Of a stretch of 16,974 nt of DNA, positions 7,554-16,665 are shown piece by piece (the stretch's first letter is position 1; every line of letters starts with the position of its first letter). The position numbers and the translations under genes are program-made. Source of the DNA: Pleurotus ostreatus/Saccharomyces cerevisiae fusant (Eukaryota > Opisthokonta); contig JAMQCK010000729.1 in assembly GCA_024196135.1 (NCBI GenBank), forward strand, positions 1 through 16,974. Reading direction: 5' to 3'. Below the pieces are notes generated by a model, which saw nothing but the letters and a program-made list of their open reading frames with translations, made no database searches and was not told where the DNA came from.

Positions 7554-10020
7554 TTACATCGGCATCCCAGCAAGATCAATCGACTCCATCTCCGAGTGTG
7601 CCGTGATCCGAGAAGACACTACCGACAAGCCTTGGCTGCGAGACATTAACGACGCGCTCGAAGTACAGATTGTTACCACATACCTTGTGTCCTCGTACAA
7701 TTCAGCCATGAGATGATGGAAGCGACCAGGCGAGTCGATCTTGATCTCGCGGAGAGCGTCGACAGCGGCGTTGTAGCGAACTTGCATCTCCGAGCGCATC
7801 ATCTGCTTGCTGGAGCGAGCACCTGTACTCTGATGATCACCGAGCGATGTGGCAACCTGAGAAGCGATTAGTTGGGACCCAAATGACAAGGGAACGACTC
7901 TTACTGCAGCAGCCGCTAGGGCAACCATCGGGATCGGCAACTCCAGCTCGTGCGGTAGGTTGGGGAGCGAACTCGAGAAACGATGCGCGTACTTGGCAGC
8001 GAAACCGTCAATGCGGTCCGACCCAAAGTTATTGTCCTTGATGACGTTGATGATAGCGCGATGGCGGTACGGCTTCGTGCGATCATACTCTCGCGTCACC
8101 TGAAATTGAGGGCGTCAGTGGGGCCTCGTGCTCGTGCAGTCACCAACTCACAGTACCATCCGCATGGATGCGGCTGGTCTGCAACGGAGAATGTCAGAGG
8201 ATGCAAGTATCATAGGGGTGAATCGACTTACCGATGGAAACTTGTATAGGGACGTAGTGTTGATGATGTAGTCGACATATGCAGCACGTTCAGGGCCGGG
8301 CGTCGGTAGGTCGTACAGGGACTCGAGGGTCGCTCCGGCATTCGTGCTCTTGTACTCGCTTCGAACCTTGCAGATGCGTTGCGATAGCTGAACGTTCGTG
8401 TCAGCTGTACTTCCAGGACTCGGGACCTGCGACGTACCCAACGGCCAAGCGGCTGGATATATGACAGGTCAGACTTGATACGCTGCGCAAGTGGTCCGTA
8501 ACCATGCTTCGTAGCTGCTTGAATCAGTACAGATTGATAGTATGGGACAGGGTTTCCGGCATCAAGAAAGGCATTTACAAATGTGCAGTCGCCGACGACT
8601 TCGTACATGGCAGTGGACATCATGGTCTGCACTTCCGGCGACTGCTCGTGTAGCGCATAATCACGCTTCCCCCGCGGGGGAGGAACAAGGTCGGTGTAGC
8701 TGGGGTAGACGTGCGGTGCGCTGTTGCTCGCTTGTCCTCCTGCACCATCACCGGTGTGCTTCTCATCCTGCCACTCGGGAAGCTGCACAATGTGTCAGAT
8801 ACAAAGCTGGTGACAGTGCGGATGGGCATACCTCGCTATCGTGACGGGTGTGCTGAATAGAAAGCGATGTCTAAGAAGGTGTGAGCGAATAGCAAGCCAG
8901 TACATAGATAAGGACGTACATGTTGGACAGCATCATCGAATAGATGCTCGGGGGCAGGACAGCCCGCGCCGTCATCAAGCGTCGCGTCAGCGTAGACGTG
9001 ACTTTCGTCGATGAATTCGGCTGCCTGTCGCGCTATCAGTTATGCAATAATCAAGGTTATAATGTAGACTTACCTCCGCGTGCGGGTCAGTGGCGTCGAG
9101 ATCAAAGTCATGCTCAGGAGACTCCTCCATGGCGTCCTCGAGCCCAACTGCGCGCTCTCGGGAAACTGCCGCATTCTCGAGTTGCGGGAATTCGTCTTCC
9201 GGAGCCTCATCTTCATCGTCCAGAATGACGTGTCGAGAACGACGTAATCGCGGTGGGCCCGAGAGGTCATCATCGCTCATGTTCACGTCAATGTCCTCGG
9301 TTGCGCGAGTCGATGGAGTCTGATTCGGGCGAGGAGCGGCAGGGGCATGGGGCGTAGCTCGAGTAGGACGTGAAGTCGTGCTGGCGTTGGCGGGCCGTGA
9401 TGGCATACTGCTCATGCGTGAGTATGGCGGCGTTGCACCATTGCTCGGGCGTTCGGAGGTGGGAGTATATGTCGGCGACGTGTTCGTAGCGAACGTCACT
9501 GCCGATAGCGGATGTGGTTGCGGTGCGTTCCGGCGATTCGCGGTCGCAGTAGCTGCAGAATATTGAGAGGCTGTATAGCGAGGAAAATTGATAACACACC
9601 AGCGGCGGGACCATCGAGACGGGTGCGCTTGCGCCCAGATGCTCCTGCAGGGGCAGGAGCAGCACGTTTGGTGGATGTGGAGGCAGGCGTTGCCCGAGGC
9701 CTTGGAAGGGGTTCGATCGTGCTGGAGACTGGGGCGCGTGTTAGTGTACGCACTTCACACCGGCCAGACCACACACCTTTGCGAGCGTTAGCAGCAGCCG
9801 CGGATGCCGCCGAGATCCGCCTTGGCTGGATATTCTCAGCCGAGTTCGAAGAGACCGAGCGCGTCTGACGGCCCTTAGGGGGTGCCGAAGAACTCGGACC
9901 ACCGTTGGAATGCGACGCGTTGGCAGAGGTACTCTGCGCCTCAACGCGTTTCTTGGCCATCGTGTACTGTCGTTTCTGAGCGGGCGTGAGAGATTCGTAA
10001 GGGAGGTCGAGGATGGACAT
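7554..10020 (-). CDS. DUF6532-like protein carried by the transposon
   Basis: Eleven exons on the minus strand: 10020-9777, 9728-9600, 9552-9074, 9024-8920, 8870-8832, 8782-8438, 8387-8232, 8178-8152, 8099-7905, 7856-7684 and 7635-7554. The ten introns are all 47-53 nt with GT-AG ends, and the exons join in phase to 657 residues. Residues about 25-290 are low-complexity, Ala/Ser/Pro-rich and then acidic. The C-terminal half (about 340-640) resembles the DUF6532 domain of Agaricomycete proteins: a helical start (VQTMMSTAMYEVVG), a middle with R-I-K-S-D-L, a YRHRAIINVIKDNNFG segment, LPIPMVALAAAAV, and an end F-H-H-L-M-A-E-L-Y. The function of this domain is unknown. The family name is from memory of its pattern and needs a profile search. 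The last intron (7636-7683) is 48 nt with no in-frame stop, so it could be retained without breaking the protein. It is divergent from the transposase gene. Confidence 0.7.
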
Positions 10021-10571
10021 GGTAGTCAGAGCGCAGATAGATAGAAGGGTTGACCGTGTTGGTGGTGAGAAAGGACGCGACGCCAGCGCTTAAGTAAATC
10101 GGCAGGCACTCGGTGATTGCCGACAAATGCGGAGCTTCGCGCCCGCGCCTTTTCCTCTCCTTACTCTCATGTCCTCACCTTGCGGCCAGCCTACTAACGC
10201 GCTCCATTCGTCTCATGCCCGCACCACTTCGTGTGCCATATGACTGGGCTAATGACATTTTATTTTACCCTTACCGCCAATGTGTGTCAGGCCTGCCACT
10301 TCTTCAACTCCAAGTCGCAAGTCAACGTGGACTACGGTACGCTTCCCGGAGGCGAAGACGTGTACCAAGCGACCCGGATAGACGATCGCTTCCTTCTGCC
10401 CTCATCTCTGTGACGGCAGTCTTCCTCCCCCGTCCCTTCCTCATCCTTTCTGGGTGAGAACTGGCCTGATCTCGTGTTATCGTGCTCGAATATTTGTGGC
10501 TTGTCGTACGCAGGTACGTCCTTGAATGTGGCAGGTGTTGTGCTACTTGTGACTCACATTATTTCTTAGCC
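10021..10571. promoter_or_regulatory. Divergent promoter region inside the transposon, with a 5' UTR intron
   Basis: The 551 bp between the start codons of the two element genes must hold both promoters. Just before the transposase ATG, a consensus donor (GTACGT at 10514) and acceptor (TTCTTAG ending at 10569) delimit a likely 56-nt 5' UTR intron. No strong TATA box was identified. Short open frames here (for example from 10113) have no recognisable domain. Confidence 0.45.
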
Positions 10572-13500
10572 ATGAAGGTCCGATGCCACTGTGGCAAAGT
10601 CTGTCGGGGGGAACGTGGACTCGCTGTACATCGCAGCAAGATCCACCCGGCCGAAATGGCAACCGACTCGCTTGTCGTGCAGGACGCTAATGCGACAACA
10701 TCCAGTAACCCTTCTGCGCCGTCTCATCCCTCTTTGGAGCATGTTCCTCGACCTGCGTCGCGTACCACACCTACATCCATCTCCGATTCCGCCGATCCTC
10801 ACAACGAACAACACATTCCCGTCGATCCTCGTGGTGACTTCTTCGGTGTCTACGATTCCGATTACGTGGCATCGGACTTTTGTGGCCTTTTAGATGACGA
10901 TTCTGGAGGCGCAGACGTTGAGGGTGTATCAGATGAAGGCGCTGAAGGGGATGATGACCTGGATGAAGAGATTGATGCGTACAATGCGCAACTGGAGCAT
11001 GACGCTGAAGTGGAGAGGCCCCATTTCTTGGAGGGGGAGGAGGGAGAGGGGGAAGAGGAGGACGCTATGGACGTTGACGAGGTGGAAGTGTCGCCGCGCG
11101 CAGACGAGATGGACACATCGTCGCATGCAGGCGAGGACGGAAGTGACGGCGGGGCTGCAGACGAGGCGACCGACGAGCTTGGCGCAGACCCCTCGCGCGA
11201 TCTTGCTGAAGATAGCTTGCGCCAAAGGCCAACCGTCTTGCGATACGGTGGTGCCGGCCAAGTGTGCGCCGAATCGGAGTCCGAGACGACTAGCGCCGAG
11301 TATATGCGCGAGCTTGGCGCATCGTCGTCGAGTGGCGTTTATGGTGTCTTCGGTCACCGTTTAGCATGGGAGGTTGCTCGGTGGGCAAAGCTGCGTGGTC
11401 CGAGCTCGACGGCTTTCACGGAACTCATGCAAATCGACGGGGTGAGCCTCAAACTAGATTCAAATGGTGTACAAACTAATAGATCATGTTCAGCTTGTCG
11501 AAGCGCTGAACCTGCCGTACAAGAACTCCGCAGAGCTCGATAAGCTCGTCGACAAGCATCTCCCGGGCCGACCACCCTTCGAGCGTCACAGGGTGAAGGT
11601 CGCTGGCCAGATCTTCGACGTGTACTTCCGCGACATCATCGCATGTGTCCGTGCTCTTTTCGGGGATATGGACTTCTGCCCTATCCTCGCCTTCGCCCCC
11701 GAGAAGCACTATATGGATGACGAGCACCAAGAGCGCCTCTACCACGACATGCACACCGGAAAATGGTGGTGGGACGTACAAGTACGCAAAATGTTTATCC
11801 CAAGACCATTCTTGAACTAACAATCTCTCAGAAGCGCGTAGAGGAGCGTCCCGAGTGTCGGGGCGCAACCATCATCCCTATCATCTTCTCCAGTGACAAG
11901 ACCCAGCTTACCCTCTTCCGTAACAAGAGTGCATATCCCCTGTACATGACGATTGGCAATATCCCGAAGGAGGTTCGTCGCAAGCCATCCGCGCGCGCAT
12001 ACGTGCTCCTGGGCTACCTCCCCACCTCCGGTCTCAAGCACATAACGTCGATCGCGTCGCGTCGGCGTTGCTTATCGAACCTCTTCCACTCCTGTCTCGA
12101 GCGCATCACCGCCCCATTGAAGGAGGCTGGAGTGCACGGCGAGCGCATGAGCACCGCGGACGGTAAAGTCCGCCGGTGCCATCCGATATTCGCCTGCTAT
12201 ATCAGCGACTATCCCGAGCAGGTTCTCGTGACATGCACTATCAATGGCGACTGTCCGCTGTGTGGCGCACGTCACGACGAGCTCGAATTATTCGATCGCG
12301 CGGTAGCAGATGGCACCACAAGCTCGCTTCGCCATCTCGGTAGCGTCCTCGACGTGCTCCACTCAGCAGATCAGGCCGGGTGGTACACTCGCTGCAGCAA
12401 CAATCGTGTCCGCCCTGTGCGCAAGCCCTTCTGGGAAGGTCTGCCTTTCGCCCACCCCTATCGATCTATCACGCCCGACGTCCTGCATCAGCTCTATCAG
12501 GGTGTCGTCAAGCACCTCCTCGCATGGCTTGTCGACGCGTACGGCCCTGAGGAGATGGATGCGCGATGTCGACGTCTTCCTCCTAACCATAACATCCGCA
12601 TTTTTATGGCTGGTGTCTCCTCGCTCACCCATCTCACTGGACAAACCCACGACGATATCTGCCGCGAGCTTCTCGGTCTTATTATCGGTGCTCCCGTGCA
12701 GATGCCTCCGGGCATATCTGTCCCGCGCGCGGGATCACGCATCGTCGCTGCTGTGCGTGGAATTCTAGACTTCGTGTACCTCTCGCAGTATCCCGTTCAG
12801 ACGAGCGAGTCTCTTTCGCTGGTCAACGACGCCCTCCAAACCTTCCACAGCAATAAGGCTGTCTTCGTGGAGCTTGGAATACGCGAGAACTTCAACCTCC
12901 CGAAGTTGCACTTTGCCGTGCACTATGTCTCGCAAATCAAGCTCTTCGGGACCACCGACAATTTCAATACTCAGTACACGGAGCGCCTGCACATCGACTA
13001 TGCGAAACACGCCTATGCCGCCACCAATCGCAAGAACGAGCTTCCTCAGATGACGGCGTGGCTCGAACGTCGCGAGAAGGTCATGCGTCACGAGCAGTAC
13101 ATTCGATGGCGATTAGCAGGATCACCGTCTGCATCTAGTCGAGAGTGGACGCCTCCGGGGCTCGAGTTAGATCGGAAGCTCGAGCTCACAAAATATCCGA
13201 CCATGAGCGTGTCTCTCGACGTGCTTGAGCGCGACTATGGCGCGCGATTCTTGAGGGCAGCCTTGGCACGCTATGTTGCTCTCAAGAATCGGCCAACGCT
13301 CCAGACGATCCAGCAAGTCGAAGATGCTGCCATGAATATCTGCCTCCCCTTCGACAAGCTTAGCGTCTGGCATCGCGTGAAGTATACGCGACACGACCCG
13401 TGGACAGGGGAACACACAACCGCAGATTCTATCCATGTTCGCCCCGCTCGGACTGACGCGCATGGCCAGCATATCCCTGGGCGATTCGATACTGCGCTGC

Positions 13501-13972
13501 TCAACATGAACGATGGCCGGGCACTACCCACAGGTGTCCAAGGTACGCTCATGCGCCTCCATTTCCTTCTGTCCTTCACGACGCTTGAGCAATGGTGACT
13601 GATTGACATCCAGGTCATCGCGTCGGCCGCGTGCGCGCAGTTTTTACAATCCCCAAGGCCGCGGAGAGTCGCCTATTCCTCCCAGGTGTTGTCCTCCCAA
13701 AACGCCTCGCCTATGTCGAATGGTACACTCCGTTCCCTAGGAGGCCCGAACCCGACCACCGCATGTACAAGATCTCCCCATGCGACGCGCCTGGCGGAGG
13801 TACCCTCGCTAGTATCGTGCCTGTGGCCAACATACGACGCAGTGTGCATTTGTTCCCAAAGTTCGGCAGAACTGCGCCTTCGGAATGGACGAGCAGCAGT
13901 GTCTTAGACCAGTGCCGTGTTTTCTTCGTAAACTCATTCACAGACAAACACCTATACCGTATATTATACTGA
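10572..13972 (+). CDS. Plavaka transposase (CACTA-like DDE superfamily)
   Basis: Four exons, 10572-11441, 11494-11781, 11832-13542 and 13614-13972, with introns of 52, 50 and 71 nt, join in phase to 1075 residues without any stop. The N-terminus has a compact Cys/His cluster (C5, C7, C11, H20, H25), a likely DNA-binding finger. An acidic low-complexity linker follows to about residue 230. The family-typical segments EVARWAKLRGPSSTAFTEL, FDVYFRDIIACVRALFGD and LYHDMHTGKWWW then appear. Candidate catalytic acids are D408 (in SSDKTQLTLFR), D602 (in TPDVLHQLYQGVVKH) and E770 (in QYTERLHIDYAKHA). A small Cys motif, GDCPLCGA, lies between the first two, at roughly residues 527-534. The C-terminus (YVEWYTPF, SIVPVANIRRSVHLFPKFG) also matches the family pattern. 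The start is the ATG after the presumed 5' UTR intron; an in-frame ATG at 10482 would need that intron retained. It should cut and join the element ends. The complete frame suggests it could be active. Confidence 0.87.
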
Positions 13973-14167
13973 CTCCTTCATCGGCTTATTTTGGATGCTC
14001 GTAGCATGCACGAACTCGAGGATTTTGTAGATATATAAACTTTCTTACATAGGTAGAAGTTACTACACGTATCTCAAAGATTCAACCCAACGTTACCCAC
14101 CACCTACCATAGTAAACCACCCATGACGGAAATTCTGGTTGAACATGGTTCGGAGTCGAGTTGGGAT
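13973..14167. other. Right subterminal region of the transposon
   Basis: Non-coding stretch between the transposase stop and the right terminal repeat. It is AT-richer than its surroundings at 14020-14070 (atatataaac), probably 3' UTR. It has TCAACC at 14082-14087 and GGTTGA at 14137-14142, matching the motif repeated at the left end. Confidence 0.5.
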
Positions 14168-14180
14168 TTTTCCCGATGAG
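14156..14180 (-). repeat. Right terminal inverted repeat
   Basis: ttttcccgatgag at 14168-14180 is the exact reverse complement of 7209-7221; a weaker match extends inward to about 14156. Confidence 0.7.
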
Positions 14181-14322
14181 AAGTCTTCCTGCTCGGTGCG
14201 CGGTCCGATTCTGCCTGCTCGAGATGTTGGCTAGATGGATCTGCCCGAGCGAGGATCGCTGCACGAGTTTGGAAGCGGTCGGTGGAGAGAGAAAGCTGAA
14301 CTGACCCCCCTTCTTCCCCCAG

Positions 14323-14758
14323 TCTACACCACCCATTCGACCGTCTGGGTGACGGTCACGCCCACCTTGACCCCCGCGCCGGCGGCCACTCAGGCGCTGG
14401 AGGCGCGCGGCTCGCCTTGCAGGTACGTTTTCCCTCCCTATCACAACTCGCGAATTGCCCCTGACGGAGTCCTCTTTCTTCCCCCTCCCCTCACTTCACC
14501 GCACTTCACTCCTCTGCCACCATCTCATCGTACAAACGCCAACCACCCTCTCGACTACACCCTTTGAACCCCACCCATACTCACACGTTACACACCCCTC
14601 CCAGCTCCTACACCACCACCACCTCCACCCGGCTCGAGGACAACCCGGACCCGTCCTGGACGTGGACGATCACGGAGTGGGCGACGACGGTGACCGGGGC
14701 GCCGACGACGGTGTCGACGTGTGCGATTTATACGACGCCGGATGCGTGTGGGTTGTGA
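14323..14758 (+). CDS. Thr-rich secreted protein, exons 2-3 (continuation beyond the transposon)
   Basis: Exon 2 (14323-14422) begins after a textbook 3' splice site: branch-like CTGAC at 14301-14305, a C/T tract and CAG at 14320-14322. Exon 3 is 14605-14758, after a 182-nt intron. The frame has no start codon of its own, but it joins in phase 1 with the exon at 7014-7158 to give 132 residues. The sequence is rich in Thr, Ser, Pro and Trp (for example VYTTHSTVWVTVTPTLTP, SWTWTITEWATTVTG) and ends T-P-D-A-C-G-L. The composition matches exon 1, which is the main support for a single ancestral gene. There is no C-terminal hydrophobic tail, so it is likely secreted rather than GPI-anchored. As the sequence stands, expression needs splicing across about 7.2 kb. 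Confidence 0.7.
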
Positions 14759-14974
14759 AGGGGGGAGGTTGAAGGGGATGGGTTGTAGAGGTGTTGAAGG
14801 GAGGAAGAGGAGGGGGGTGGTTGCGGGCGGTATTGTCAGTGCTATATCGTCTGGGAGACCTTGTCTGTGCATGGGTAGTATCGGGAAGGCGTGCATTAGG
14901 TCGAAGTCAGCGCATGTAACATCGGTCAGAAGTACATTGTTGTTCGTTATTTGTCGTACAAAGGTTTCGTATCA
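14759..14974. other. Short convergent intergenic region
   Basis: Only 216 bp separate two convergent stop codons, so the 3' UTRs of the Thr-rich secreted gene and the GPI-type gene probably overlap. No terminator-like or coding structure stands out. Confidence 0.4.
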
Positions 14975-15607
14975 TTAGTTCCCAAGCACAAAGAGCGCTG
15001 GCACTACGAGCCATGCCCATCCCATAGACCCTGGCAGTCCCACTGCAGCATCATTATCCCCACCATCGGTCGTGCTCGGCGAAGCGCTCGAGCTGGTGCT
15101 GGAGCGAGTGGTCGAGGTGCCGGAGGTCGTCGCCCCGCCGCTCGTAGTCGTGGTTCCGCCACTCGCTGTCGTCGTTCCACTCGCAGTCGTACTTCCCCCA
15201 CCCTCCGTCGTCGTAGTCTCCGGCACCGTACTCGGCACGCTAATGAGCGTCGAGCCATCGCTCGGCATTCTTGACGACGTCAGAGAGGGCGGAGGGGAGA
15301 GCGTTACGGGTGTGGAGGAGGTAGTCGTGGCGGTCGTGCAGGCGTAGGGGCCGGAGCCAGAGCTGGTTGGGAGGAGTTGAGAGAGATCAGGGAAAGTGAA
15401 GGAGCGGGCGCAAAGGGGATGGGTAGCGCGAGAGGGTGAACGGTGAGGGAGACAGCGTCAATTCTTGTAGGTGGTCCAGATGGGATAGAGCACGTACGAG
15501 CTAATGGAGATCAAGGTAGAGTAGATGCTCGTGGGCAGCTCTACGGTTCCCGTCTCGGTGTTGCTGTTTTGCGCCTGAACAGCACCAAACACAATCGCAG
15601 AGAACAT
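14975..15607 (-). CDS. Ser/Thr-rich, probably GPI-anchored surface protein
   Basis: Two exons on the minus strand, 15607-15498 and 15362-14975, with a 135-nt intron (GTACGT donor, CAACCAG acceptor, phase 2), give 165 residues. The N-terminus is a short hydrophobic run (MFSAIVFGAVQAQ), then a region with Y and one Cys, then a long Ser/Thr/Gly-rich repeat-like tract (TTASG, TTTSGGATTSG). It ends with a small-residue segment (DGGDNDAAVG) and a hydrophobic tail (MGWAWLVVPALFVLGN), the pattern of a GPI-attachment signal. Likely an O-glycosylated cell-wall or membrane protein; no defined family recognised. The signal peptide lacks the usual basic start. An ATG 22 bases upstream (15629-15627) would supply one (M-K-R-S-T-L-L) if a run of three A were two, so a one-base frame lesion or sequence error is possible. 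Confidence 0.65.
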
Positions 15608-16665
15608 CAGAAGTGTGGAGCGCTTTCATCGCCGTTCCTTCAGCTTCGAAGAAACGGAAGCTGGTGGTCGCAGAGAAAGAGAAGACTGCTGGGATAAGAC
15701 GGTCGACGGTAGCATGAGGCGGACTGATCAGCTGATGGCGATGACGAAAAGCCCAGAACCGAATTCTCGAAGGCCGAAGCGTTCCACCAGGCCACAGCCC
15801 AACATGATAACGAGGGTTTTCTGATTGTCGAGGGGCCTACGAGGGAGTAGAGATGCAGGAGGAATTTCAAGAAGCTGATGATGGCAGAAAACAGTCTTTG
15901 TTTGTTCGCTTCTGTCAAGCGACCAAACAGTGACCAAACATGTACATCGTGATGGCGGCGGCTCGGCTTCCTCTTAACTTGCTTTCGACCACCATGTTGT
16001 AACGTGCTTCGCACGCGGAAGAGCAATGTTCTTCCCTTCAACTCTTCCGGAGCATCGTATTGCAGAATGATCATGTTATAGCTTCTCCGCTGACAGCTTC
16101 ACCTGGACCAGGACCGATGCCTCTGAATGCGCGCTGCATTTACAAGCCTGCAGGCTGTCCTCATCTTAATCCTCTGACCCTGTTCTCTGATTCAGTTGCG
16201 ATATCATACATACAAGGCTCGTGTGCTCGGCGAAGCTGACCTCGATCCGACAGGTACCCTCCGACCGACGATTGGCGTCTGGGAAGAAGCTCGGCTTCAT
16301 AATGTAGAAGAGACGCGTGCTTCTGAATCGCGCTGTCAAGCAATCAATTCTATCTTCTCGCCTTGTCTATAGGAGCATGCGCGACCTCGCTTACTTTCTA
16401 CACAGTGGTGGGGGCTTGAAAGACGTCCGGCATTCCTCTCCACTTGAGGCGTTCTCGACAGCATCCGGTCAATCTAGCCTTCGCTCGGGTGCAACACCAG
16501 CCATTCAGCTATCTATGACAGGTCGCTCCAATTGCGGGAGCGTCATGGCGGTGATTGAACTGCGCTATCGGGTACAAGGCGGGCGAATAGCGACCCGAAT
16601 TCATGCTTAAAACGCGCCAATTGTCATTGGGAGTAAGTTTTTCGCCTGACAATCTTCCCTTTACC
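15608..16665. other. Intergenic region between divergent surface-protein and P450 genes
   Basis: About 1.06 kb without a supported gene. Open frames occur (for example minus 16074-15640, 144 codons; plus 16317-16610), but they show no domain, signal or spliceable partner. A palindrome agcctgcaggct (about 16145-16156) and a small inverted repeat cgctcc/ggagcg (about 16525-16542) are present. The region must hold the promoters of both neighbours. Confidence 0.4.

Larger units (their letters stand above)
7209..14180 (+). mobile_element. Plavaka-type (CACTA-like) DNA transposon inserted in an intron
   Basis: The ~6.97-kb element is bounded by inverted ends starting ctcatcgggaaaa. It contains an apparently intact transposase gene on + (10572-13972) and a divergent DUF6532-like gene on - (7554-10020). 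Both ends hold inverted copies of a GGTTGA/TCAACC motif. It lies inside intron 1 of a small secreted-protein gene: host intron remains are 7159-7208 and 14181-14322. Removing the element would leave a 192-nt intron, close to the gene's other intron of 182 nt. No clear target-site duplication flanks the ends (agg on the left, aag on the right), so the exact limits may be off by a few bases. Intact coding frames suggest a recent, possibly autonomous insertion. Confidence 0.8.

Noticed and set aside
7209..14180. KDZ-type or retroelement identity for the insertion
   Set aside because: The transposase motifs and C-terminus fit Plavaka; no reverse transcriptase, integrase or long terminal repeats were seen.
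15640..16074. 144-codon minus-strand frame
   Set aside because: Composition is irregular and no family is recognisable; it ends just upstream of the GPI-type gene in a different frame without a usable junction.
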